Origin: a virus
Strand: one strand, 5' to 3'
Length of the DNA stretch: 20,746 nucleotides
IMG/VR virus record: IMGVR_UViG_3300037517_000971
Location: 1-20,746 of that record
This document shows, piece after piece, positions 13,346-20,746 of the stretch. Both the position numbers and the translations under genes were made by a program. A model generated the notes under the pieces. The model was not told where the DNA came from and ran no database searches. It saw only the letters and a program-made list of their open reading frames with translations. How positions within the stretch are numbered: the first letter of the stretch is position 1; each line of letters begins with the position of its first letter.

Positions 13346-16300
13346 TGCCTCGTATTATCCTCCCTGATGGCACTGTTAAATACTACGAAACCGAAGAACA
13401 GCTAGAGGAGGAGCTTCAACAGACAAAACCAGCCGCTCCTACTATCACGCAACAAAAACCTGCTCCAGCACAAGCTTCTAAGCCTGCCCCTGCTAAACCA
13501 AAGCAAGATCCTCCTAGCTGGTGGGATGAGACGCTGAGAACCATTAGCACTGCTGCAGTTCAGATTCCTACCAAAGTTGTTCAGGGTGTTCAAGCTCTTG
13601 GACAGGCTCTTCCTCCAAGTGCTCTTGGTACTCCAATGGGCGGTGAACCTTTGGCTGGTCTGTACGTCAAAGGTGCTGGTAAACCTGAACAGATGAAGCA
13701 GGTTGCTCAAAAGGAAGTCCAACTAGCTAAACGTGGTCAGCGTGCTGCTTCCCTTGGTATCAGCATCCCCACTGAAAAAGGTGAGGTTTATAAGCTTGGT
13801 ATCCCTAAGGAAGCACCTGGTGGCTCTTTGCTGTCAGAAGAGGGTGCAAACTTTAAAGCCATTAAACCTCGTACCCCGTTGGGTCAAGGTATTGCAGATG
13901 TTGGTTCTGCAATTGTTATGTCCTTTGCGCTGCCTAACTTTGGTGGTACGCATGGGGCTAATCTTGCAACGCTTCGTAACGTCATCAAACCTGGGTTTAG
14001 TAACTCCCTTCGTGGTGGTCTAGAGATCGCCAAACGAGTTGGTGCAGACCTGCCTCAAGACTTTGTAGAAGAACTGCTGTTCTTTGCTGCTCCTGAGCCC
14101 TCTGAAGACGAACAGCGTCTTGTGGATCAGATGCTGTCTGCCACTGACCCTAAGGTCAAAAAGGCTATGCAGGAGATGCTGCTGGCTGACGATGATGCAA
14201 CCGTTAAGTTTTACAACAAGTGGCTTTTGAACGCCATTGGTAACACGGCTGCTAGCGCTGTTATTCGTGGCAACCTTGCTGTTCTCAACCAAACCCGTAG
14301 GGCAACTGCTGCTGCTCGCATTAAGGGTAAGAAAGTCAATTTAGAAGAAGTTGAAAAGCAAGCAGCTCCTTTGGTCAAAGAAGTTCAAGGTGTTGTTGAT
14401 TCTGATGTAGCTGCTCTGCGTCAACGTCTTGAGATGGACGAGGTTGCAGAACTCAACAGTCAATTCACTTCTACTGTTCGTGGCAACATTGAACTTCTCA
14501 GCAGCCGAGTTCGTGGCCTTAGCCAAGCAGACCTAGCCACTCAAAAGGCTCAAGGTGAAGGCGAGATGGCTGCTACTGAGCTGATCGGTGTTACAGCTAA
14601 AGCAACTGAAGATAGAGCTCAGATTAAGCGGCTGGGAGATCTGATCAAAGCTCGTTCAGTGTCTCTTAAAGAGATGGACAAGCTAGAGGCTCAAAATCCT
14701 GGTTATTTAACTGGTTCTAATAAAGCAAGGTATAACCGTTATCAAAAACAACTCTTTGAATACAAAGATCAACTTGATGCTCTTGGTAAAGGAGTTACAG
14801 AGCGTACTCAAGCCACTGAAGGTTTTACGCAGCAACTTCAAATGTCTGCTGCTCAAGCTGAGTCTTTGGCTGCAGCTCGACGGTCTGGTGTTGATTCCTT
14901 TGTTAATGAACTAGAACCTTGGTTTAACAACCTTGAAACCATCAACAATCGGAGGGCAATGCTTGCTCCTGATATGTCGATGTCGGAAGACCCTTACTAC
15001 CAATCGTATCAACGCATCAAAGAGGCTTACGACAACTACAAACTGTATGGCGGTAAGGAGGCTGCTCAAGGTGCTGACATAGACCCTTCTCAAGAGCAAA
15101 CTCGACTGGCTTTTGAAGCTCGTCTGTTTGACACCATTCAAGAAGAGTTTGATCGCCTTCAAGCAGACGCTGGTGGGGCTGGTCCTATTGAGGTTGACCC
15201 TGCAGCCTATGAAGCCGCTCAAAAGCTTAATGAGGCTCCTGCAGGGGCCACAGAAGAGGCTGTAGAGGCCGCTGAGGCTGTCCCTCCTGCTGAGGCTATG
15301 CCACCCACTGAAGGGGTAAAAGCACCCCCTTCTGGAGTCAAGGAGGCTGGTACTGAGATGCCAGATCCTTGGACTATGAGCACTCAGGTACCTCTAAAAG
15401 TTGATGAGGTAGGAAACGTTGTTGCCGATCCTGACCCTGTTCGTACTCCTGGTATTACAGAGGGTATCCCTCAGAACAAAGACGCTCGTATTCGTCAGGC
15501 TCAAGTTGATCTTGGTATTCGTAACCCTGATCAGGTTGAAGAAATTGTTGATGACATTCAGCGTTTTACCACTGAAGAAGCTGTTGATGATTACGTCCGT
15601 TACAGCAACGAGATTGCTGAAATGGAAGCTCGTAGTCCTGACGGTGTGAGCTACGACTGGGATCGTGATTCCACAAAAGCTCTTGAGCGTGTTGTTGGTA
15701 ACTACGACACTCAAGCAACTCGTAAGCTGGCAATCCTGCAGGCTTTGAAGCGTAAAGGAGGAAAGATCGAAAACTACACTCCAAAAGCTTTAGAGCGTAT
15801 TTACAAAATTGCAGGTAAATATGCCAACGCTGAGAACGACTTTGTTCAGCTTTTGGACATTTTGAATCGAGCTGGTCTTAAGCGTCAAAAGGCTATTAAA
15901 GGCGTTGAAGACGCTCACGTTGAGGTGTTTGCAACTGCCATTGAACTTCAGGTTGGGTCTAACCGGTTGCTCAAGGTTGTTGATGCCATGACGACTCAAG
16001 CAGACGCTCTTAGCCCTGAAGAGATTCAAACCTATCGAGCTATTGCTGCTCAAGAAGGTCTCTTGCTGTATCAATCGGTTGGGGACTTCATGACGCTGCG
16101 TAATCGTGCATCAAGTCTTCTTGCTTCGTTTAAACAAGGGATTCTTGGCAAAGTCCAAGATATGTATCTCAAGGTTTCTCAAAAGAAGAGCAAAGGTTTA
16201 GACGCTGATCAACTGATTGAAAACTATGTAAAAGATATTCAAAGTTTTCAAGCTCAACTGGCAGAGCAAATTTCAGATGATGTAGGTAACTACATTGGTC

Positions 16301-19077
16301 TGCCATCTAACCTCCGTAACGTTGAGGACGTTCTTAACAAATTCAGAGATCCTGATCTCAGCCCAGATGAAGCAGACCTTGCGCTGTTTAACAAAATCAT
16401 TAGCAAGCTGACTGTTGCTGGTGCAAACCCTGAGGCTCTTGGATCTTTGATGATCACTGGAGATGAGATTGTTCAGCGTCAAATGAAAGCTGGTGGTTTG
16501 TCCAACATCAAAACTCAAACCTCGTTCCCTCCTCAAACTGCTATTTACGGTGGTGCTTTTTGGCTTGATGGTTTGACAACCGGAAAGATCAATAAGTTTT
16601 GGAGTTCTATTCCTTGGCTCAAGGATGACGAGGCCACTCAGTTTGCTGTTGGTCAGGAGCGAATTTATCGCACAATGATGGAGCAAGACTTTACTCAAAT
16701 GGCTGGTAACGTAGCCAACTGGGTTTACAAAAGTCGTCAATTTAATCGCAGCATTATTACGGATGCGATTACACCAATTGATAACTCCGGAAAGTTTGAA
16801 GCTGATGTACGGGTAAAAGACCCTATTCGTGAATCTCAAGTTCTTGGAATTTTGAACGATTCAGAAGGCATTAGTGACAAAGGCGTCTTGGGTATGCTCA
16901 AGCGTCGTTTGGGCGAAGAGCAAGTTCAAAAACTTAGGAACCACACTCTTGTGAACTGGTTCCAGTTTCACGATCAGTTCTGGTTGGGTGATGCCTACAA
17001 AGAAATGCCTGACACCGCTATGGGTCGTTATGCAAAGTTCCGCTACGACTTCAGCCCTCAAGGTGCTTTCGATAGATTTTTGCTTCCTCGATTGACCAAA
17101 GACGCTGTAACTCCTTTTGAGTCAAAACTGGCTTCTGGTGAGCGTCTTGGTGGAAGCCTGCCTCTTGCTGCATCTGAGATCAGCACAGAGTTTATTGGTG
17201 GCACTATGGCAAACCTCTACGCTCGTGCAAAGGCTCAAATTGAAGTAGAGGATATGGTGGATGCAGCAGGTCGTCCTATGTATGTCAAAGGCACAGAAGC
17301 TTTTGAATCTGCTGTAGATAAGAAGTATTACGAAGAATACCTTCGTCCTGTTTCTGTTGGTGTTGGGGACAAAGCAGAAGACATTGCCTACGCCGTTGCT
17401 GACCGAGATGCTCAGTATCTTGCCTTGGCAATGGACATGATGATGCCTATGGAGGACGACGCTTGGAAGGCAATGTATGACCGCCTTAAGAGCCGTGGAG
17501 CCGATGGTGACGTTAACTGGTTTACTACGTTCCTGACTCCTTATATCAAAACCCCTCTTAATGCCCATAAACACCACTTCTATTACACGCAACCCCTTCC
17601 TGGAACTCCTGTTCCTACAGGCATAGCTCTTGAAGCTGGTGTTGGTCTTCGCCGTTTCCTAGACAAGAACCCTGACTCCGACAAACTGGCAACAAGCATT
17701 TTGGGATTCCAAAGCAAGTTGTTCAGTAAGGATCCTGCAACCAGGGCTCGTGCTCGTTCTGGTCTGACTCTTTCTACGGCAATGAACGTTGGTGTTCTGT
17801 CTCTTGTAGAAAGCAATGCTCTTGAAATTACTGGCGGTCAACGAGATCAGTATCAAGAAGCCAATGGTGCTTACATCCCGATGTACAGCATCAAGATTGG
17901 AGGTCAGTGGGTTCCTTATCGTTGGCTGCCTTATGTGGGAGAACTACTGGCTTATGCGGCTAATTTCAGGGACTTCCGTAAAAGCGCTACAGATTCTGAT
18001 GTAACTAGGGTTGTTGGTTCAGCAATTATGGCGATGGGAGCCACTTTGATGGATACTCCTGCTCTTGCTGGTATTGATACTGCTATTTCAATCCTGCAAA
18101 AGCCTAAAGATGCTGAATACTTCATCCTTGATTTTGCAGAACGAGTCGGTGGTGTTAGGTTCCCTGGCCTCCGTCAAGGCATCTTAAGGGCTACTAACGA
18201 GGCTTATGGTGCTCGCCCTGTCCTCTCTGGTGAAGCTGCTGGTGTTGTATCAGTTAAAGAACCAGATCCCCGTCTTGGTGAAGAGGTTTCTTATTGGGAA
18301 CAGTGGGGTGAAGGCGTTAAGGATGTAATGAACATTGGTAAGTTCCTTGCTCAGGGTGGTGCGCTGCTTGCTAACCGTCTTGGTCTCCTTCCTTTTGCTG
18401 AGGGCATGGATTCTTTCTTGTCTGATGCCCGAATCAAAGCCGTCAAGCAAGGTGATTATCGCCAAGCGCATTGGTACAAATCTGGTGACATTATGTACAC
18501 CGGTCCTACTCAAGCCAGTGTGATGACCACCTTCTTGGGTCGCCATTGGCCTGTTCCTAACGCTTCTGATGCTGTTGATATGGAACTGTTCCGCCACGGT
18601 ATTAAACCGCCTGGTCAGGTGTTCCAAGCCAAATATGGAATTATGGCTAACGACGTAATGATTAACCGTTTCCGTAGGTTTATGGGAACTGAGTATCGAG
18701 ATGAAAAAGGTCGTTCTGTTTACCAAGCTTTTAACGATCTGATTCAAAACCGAGAGGCTATTCCTGGAACCAATAATGTTTATTACAAAGACCTTATTGA
18801 TGACCCTAAAAACTCTTTAACGCTTGATGCAAAACAAGCTCCTTACGTTGACACAACTGATCAAGTTACCAAGCGTATGGCTCTTATGGAACTTAGAAGC
18901 ACAATGATTCGTGACGCTGCTGAGCAATTCCTTAACAACGGAATCGAGGTTGTTGATGAGGCAGGTAGAGTAACTGTAAAGCCTATTACTTATGGTGCCC
19001 CTATAGATGCTCAAAAGGCATTTCAAAGGTATTCAAAGGCTAAAACAGAACAAGAAATCCTGAAGCTGGTTTACTAA
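13345..19077 (+). CDS. Giant internal virion (core/ejection) protein, gp16-like
   Basis: At 1910 aa it is far larger than T7 gp16 (1318 aa). Gp16 forms the innermost core ring, is ejected first and threads through the inner membrane to pull in DNA. Position after gp15, size and the C-terminal half give the assignment. That half includes RYDFSPQGAFDRFLLPRL, FLTPYIKTPLNAHKHHFYY (about 1395-1413), ASILQ-type amphipathic helices and VVGSAIMAMGATLMDTPALAG (about 1556-1576). The N-terminus (PRIILPDGTVKYYETEEQL) is not the T7 transglycosylase domain; no lysozyme-like Glu motif is evident. Residues 28-55 are a Pro/Ala/Lys linker, about 330-560 long charged helices, and about 629-700 a Pro/Glu/Ala-rich disordered stretch. 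Start and stop both lie in TAATG overlaps. Confidence 0.85.
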   Translation: MPRIILPDGTVKYYETEEQLEEELQQTKPAAPTITQQKPAPAQASKPAPAKPKQDPPSWWDETLRTISTAAVQIPTKVVQGVQALGQALPPSALGTPMGGEPLAGLYVKGAGKPEQMKQVAQKEVQLAKRGQRAASLGISIPTEKGEVYKLGIPKEAPGGSLLSEEGANFKAIKPRTPLGQGIADVGSAIVMSFALPNFGGTHGANLATLRNVIKPGFSNSLRGGLEIAKRVGADLPQDFVEELLFFAAPEPSEDEQRLVDQMLSATDPKVKKAMQEMLLADDDATVKFYNKWLLNAIGNTAASAVIRGNLAVLNQTRRATAAARIKGKKVNLEEVEKQAAPLVKEVQGVVDSDVAALRQRLEMDEVAELNSQFTSTVRGNIELLSSRVRGLSQADLATQKAQGEGEMAATELIGVTAKATEDRAQIKRLGDLIKARSVSLKEMDKLEAQNPGYLTGSNKARYNRYQKQLFEYKDQLDALGKGVTERTQATEGFTQQLQMSAAQAESLAAARRSGVDSFVNELEPWFNNLETINNRRAMLAPDMSMSEDPYYQSYQRIKEAYDNYKLYGGKEAAQGADIDPSQEQTRLAFEARLFDTIQEEFDRLQADAGGAGPIEVDPAAYEAAQKLNEAPAGATEEAVEAAEAVPPAEAMPPTEGVKAPPSGVKEAGTEMPDPWTMSTQVPLKVDEVGNVVADPDPVRTPGITEGIPQNKDARIRQAQVDLGIRNPDQVEEIVDDIQRFTTEEAVDDYVRYSNEIAEMEARSPDGVSYDWDRDSTKALERVVGNYDTQATRKLAILQALKRKGGKIENYTPKALERIYKIAGKYANAENDFVQLLDILNRAGLKRQKAIKGVEDAHVEVFATAIELQVGSNRLLKVVDAMTTQADALSPEEIQTYRAIAAQEGLLLYQSVGDFMTLRNRASSLLASFKQGILGKVQDMYLKVSQKKSKGLDADQLIENYVKDIQSFQAQLAEQISDDVGNYIGLPSNLRNVEDVLNKFRDPDLSPDEADLALFNKIISKLTVAGANPEALGSLMITGDEIVQRQMKAGGLSNIKTQTSFPPQTAIYGGAFWLDGLTTGKINKFWSSIPWLKDDEATQFAVGQERIYRTMMEQDFTQMAGNVANWVYKSRQFNRSIITDAITPIDNSGKFEADVRVKDPIRESQVLGILNDSEGISDKGVLGMLKRRLGEEQVQKLRNHTLVNWFQFHDQFWLGDAYKEMPDTAMGRYAKFRYDFSPQGAFDRFLLPRLTKDAVTPFESKLASGERLGGSLPLAASEISTEFIGGTMANLYARAKAQIEVEDMVDAAGRPMYVKGTEAFESAVDKKYYEEYLRPVSVGVGDKAEDIAYAVADRDAQYLALAMDMMMPMEDDAWKAMYDRLKSRGADGDVNWFTTFLTPYIKTPLNAHKHHFYYTQPLPGTPVPTGIALEAGVGLRRFLDKNPDSDKLATSILGFQSKLFSKDPATRARARSGLTLSTAMNVGVLSLVESNALEITGGQRDQYQEANGAYIPMYSIKIGGQWVPYRWLPYVGELLAYAANFRDFRKSATDSDVTRVVGSAIMAMGATLMDTPALAGIDTAISILQKPKDAEYFILDFAERVGGVRFPGLRQGILRATNEAYGARPVLSGEAAGVVSVKEPDPRLGEEVSYWEQWGEGVKDVMNIGKFLAQGGALLANRLGLLPFAEGMDSFLSDARIKAVKQGDYRQAHWYKSGDIMYTGPTQASVMTTFLGRHWPVPNASDAVDMELFRHGIKPPGQVFQAKYGIMANDVMINRFRRFMGTEYRDEKGRSVYQAFNDLIQNREAIPGTNNVYYKDLIDDPKNSLTLDAKQAPYVDTTDQVTKRMALMELRSTMIRDAAEQFLNNGIEVVDEAGRVTVKPITYGAPIDAQKAFQRYSKAKTEQEILKLVY

Positions 19078-20639
19078 TGGCTTACGCATCAATTACTTAC
19101 ACCAGTGCTTCTGGTACCACTTTTGCTCTTACCAACAGCAACGGTGATCCAATTGAATACTTGCGTCAAGCTGATATTGCTGTTTATGTAAACGGTACTC
19201 TTAAAACTCAAGGTACTGATTACACGTTTAACAGCGCTGGAACTTCAATTGTTTTGGGTACTGCTGTTAGCGGTGCAACTGTTCTTATTCAAAGAACCAC
19301 TGGCATTGAAGATAACGTTGTAACTTACACTCCAGGTTCAACGTTAACAGCAGCAGATCTTAATAATGCTTCTAACCAAAACCTATACGCCCTTCAAGAG
19401 TTCCGAGATACTTACGGAGCTCTTCTTGGTGGTAGCGGTGATTTAAGCGATCAAGCTTCCATTATTGGTTCTGGTGAAACTTGGTCTTCTAATAACTCTC
19501 AATGGGCTACTACGGCTGCTACTGATAATCGTATCGATAGCAAAATTGATACGGCTCTGACCACTGATGTGGTTGCTGGTACTGACATCAGCATTACTGA
19601 CAACAGTCCTAGTAGTGGTCAAATCACAATTAACCACAACGTAGCTGGAGCTAACACCACTGTTAATAACAGCAACGGTACTGTTCTTCAGGACATTACT
19701 GTTACTGCTCAGGGTCACGTTACTTCTGTTGGGTCTTATGACCTTGATAACCGTTATTACACAGAAGCTGAGCTTGATGCTGGTCAACTTGATAACCGTT
19801 ATTACACGGAAACAGAAGCTGATAATCGTTTTGTAAACGTTACTGGTGCTGAATCTATTGATGGCGTTAAAACGTTTACTAGCAGCCCAATTGTTCCTAC
19901 ACCAACAACTGATTACCAAGCTGCTACCAAAGTTTATGTAGATGCTAATTTTTGGAACAAAACTTCAGAGACAATTGATGGCACAGAGTCGTGGGTAAGC
20001 AATAACACCACTGTTCCTACCACTCAAGCTGTTAACGGTCGAATCATTGATCTGCTTAACGACATTGGTTCTTACGTTGTTGTAGCTACTGAAATTACGT
20101 TCCCTAATGATGGTGTTGTAGACGGTGGTGGTTCTCCTGATGCTGGTGTTCTTGTTGAAGTTACAGATGCTTCTGGACTAACTTGGAACGGTTCTGGTAC
20201 CTCTACAAACGCCACAACCAGCAACTCAACAGCTGTAACCATTACTGGTATTACTGGTACCGGTCCTCTTAACTCCGGTGGTATGCAGGTGCTGTCCACA
20301 AGCACTCTTCATACTTACACGTTTGTTAAATGGACCCTTACCTCCAGTGTTGCTCAGACTATTTCTGACAACATCACTGAAATTCTTCAAGCTGATGATA
20401 ACGCTGCTGCTGCGGCTGCTTCGGCTTCTGCTGCGGCTACTAGTGCCTCTAACGCGGCTACTAGTGCCTCTAACGCAGCTACAAGCGCTTCTAACGCTGC
20501 TACGTCTGCCACTAACGCAGCTAACAGTGCAACCACCGCTCAAAGCACAGTATCTACTCTTTTGACTCTTGGTTATTTGGCTAACTGGGGTCTTATTACT
20601 GATGCTGTAGGCACCTCTTCTGATTACGGTAGTCTTTAA
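19077..20639 (+). CDS. Tail fibre protein with T7 gp17-type N-terminal domain
   Basis: The 520-aa protein begins with the phage T7 tail-fibre N-terminal domain that anchors fibres to the tail. This runs over residues 1-120: YTSASGTTFALTN, EYLRQADIAVYVNG, GTDYTFNSAGTSIVL, VLIQRTTGIEDNVVTYTPGS, LTAADLNNASNQ, LYALQEFRD. After it come a beta-rich shaft (150-220), two 15-residue repeats containing LDNRYYTE (223-230 and 238-245), a GVKTFTSSPIVPTPT segment with QAATKVYVD, a second beta region (335-425) and an Ala/Ser/Asn coiled-coil-like repeat (443-486). It ends shortly after (GLITDAVGTSSDYGSL) without an obvious receptor-binding or chaperone domain. It is therefore probably an adaptor that carries another fibre protein, perhaps the next gene's product. 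The start overlaps the gp16-like stop. Confidence 0.93.
   Translation: MAYASITYTSASGTTFALTNSNGDPIEYLRQADIAVYVNGTLKTQGTDYTFNSAGTSIVLGTAVSGATVLIQRTTGIEDNVVTYTPGSTLTAADLNNASNQNLYALQEFRDTYGALLGGSGDLSDQASIIGSGETWSSNNSQWATTAATDNRIDSKIDTALTTDVVAGTDISITDNSPSSGQITINHNVAGANTTVNNSNGTVLQDITVTAQGHVTSVGSYDLDNRYYTEAELDAGQLDNRYYTETEADNRFVNVTGAESIDGVKTFTSSPIVPTPTTDYQAATKVYVDANFWNKTSETIDGTESWVSNNTTVPTTQAVNGRIIDLLNDIGSYVVVATEITFPNDGVVDGGGSPDAGVLVEVTDASGLTWNGSGTSTNATTSNSTAVTITGITGTGPLNSGGMQVLSTSTLHTYTFVKWTLTSSVAQTISDNITEILQADDNAAAAAASASAAATSASNAATSASNAATSASNAATSATNAANSATTAQSTVSTLLTLGYLANWGLITDAVGTSSDYGSL
19743..19807 (+). repeat. Tandem 45-bp fibre repeat (LDNRYYTE)
   Basis: A 20-base sequence starting CTTGATAACCG occurs identically at 19743-19762 and 19788-19807, 45 bases apart. 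It codes for two 15-residue fibre repeats. LDNRYYT-type repeats are common in trimeric phage fibre shafts. Confidence 0.8.
20433..20516 (+). repeat. Four 21-bp tandem repeats coding for AATSASN heptads
   Basis: The units start at 20433, 20454, 20475 and 20496. The first two are identical in DNA; the third and fourth diverge at the DNA level, and the fourth reads AATSATN. They encode seven-residue Ala/Ser/Thr/Asn repeats near the fibre C-terminus, likely a thin helical or coiled stalk. Recent unit duplication by slippage is indicated by the identical pair. Confidence 0.85.
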
Positions 20640-20641
20640 TT

Positions 20642-20648
20642 AAAGGAG
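20642..20648 (+). promoter_or_regulatory. Strong Shine-Dalgarno site for the last gene
   Basis: AAAGGAG lies 10 bases before the ATG at 20659. It is the best ribosome binding site in the window and supports that start. It overlaps a TTAATTAA palindrome (20636-20643) at the fibre stop codon. Confidence 0.75.
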
Positions 20649-20658
20649 CTTTTTGCTA

Positions 20659-20746
20659 ATGTCCACTCAAATTCAGCGCCGTCGCGGTACTACTGTTCAG
20701 CACAGTTCTTTTACTGGTGCTGCTGGTGAAACGACTATTGATACTG
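20659..20746 (+). CDS. Start of a fibre-like / receptor-binding protein (truncated by window edge)
   Basis: Only 29 codons are visible, starting MSTQIQRRRGTTVQHSSFTG and continuing AAGETTIDT. The pattern RRGT-T-x-x-H, then F-x-G-A-x-G-E-x-x-[IV]-D-T is typical of the N-terminal beta-module of many phage tail-fibre and tropism proteins. That module resembles the N-terminal domain of the Bordetella phage major tropism determinant and is also common in cyanophages. It follows the tail-fibre gene by 19 bases and has a strong Shine-Dalgarno site. The likely role is a distal fibre or host-recognition protein; the rest lies beyond the window. Confidence 0.7.
   Translation, partial: MSTQIQRRRGTTVQHSSFTGAAGETTIDT

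Noticed and set aside
20433-20516. CRISPR-like repeats
   Set aside because: The 21-bp units are directly adjacent without spacers and code in frame for fibre heptads.
1-20746. tRNA genes, integrase, attachment site, transposon
   Set aside because: I looked in the few non-coding stretches and found no cloverleaf, recombinase motif or terminal inverted repeats. The non-coding total is only about 200 bases.

Overview
The window is the late structural (virion) module of a T7-like podovirus. Every gene is on the + strand, packed end to end, in the T7 order: portal (gp8), scaffold (gp9), capsid (gp10), tail tube A (gp11), tail tube B (gp12), three internal core/ejection proteins (gp14, gp15, gp16) and tail fibre (gp17). 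A marine cyanophage (P-SSP7/Syn5-like podovirus of Synechococcus or Prochlorococcus) is the best guess. The reasons are a ribonucleotide-reductase small-subunit gene directly before the head genes, oversized core proteins, and a promoter-like element before the capsid gene that resembles the Syn5 RNA polymerase promoter as I remember it. The host assignment is inference.

Layout. 2-580: 3' end of a ribonucleotide reductase beta-subunit-like gene, the end of the metabolic/replication block. 600-1977: three small coupled genes (230, 57 and 171 aa). The first and third end in GLNI/GLNV, like T7 gp7.3 (GGGINI). 1970-3562: portal. 3510-3725: a 71-aa protein overlapping the portal gene. 3728-4348: scaffold. 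4349-4441: a 93-bp non-coding leader with two promoter-like repeats around a hairpin. 4442-5857: major capsid protein with an extra domain of about 100 aa. 5858-5927: two hairpins, the second a clear intrinsic terminator, as T7 has T-phi after gene 10. 5928-19077: tail tube A, tail tube B (with two inserted copies of a beta-domain), gp14-, gp15- and gp16-like core proteins. 19077-20639: tail fibre with a T7-type N-terminus. 20659 to the edge: start of a second fibre-like or receptor-binding protein.

How it works together. The capsid region sits between its own promoter candidate and a terminator, so capsid mRNA can be made in excess over the tail genes, which depend on read-through. Most later genes are coupled by TAATG or TGATG junctions. 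The most interesting protein feature is at the C-terminus of the gp15-like protein, which looks like a LytM/M23 metallopeptidase domain with an Asp in place of one zinc-ligand His. The gp16-like protein shows no T7-type N-terminal transglycosylase. Peptidoglycan opening during DNA ejection may therefore have moved from gp16 to gp15 and changed chemistry from glycosidase to peptidase.

No tRNA, CRISPR, IS element, integrase or photosynthesis gene (psbA, hli) is visible. No gap longer than 300 bases lacks a gene.
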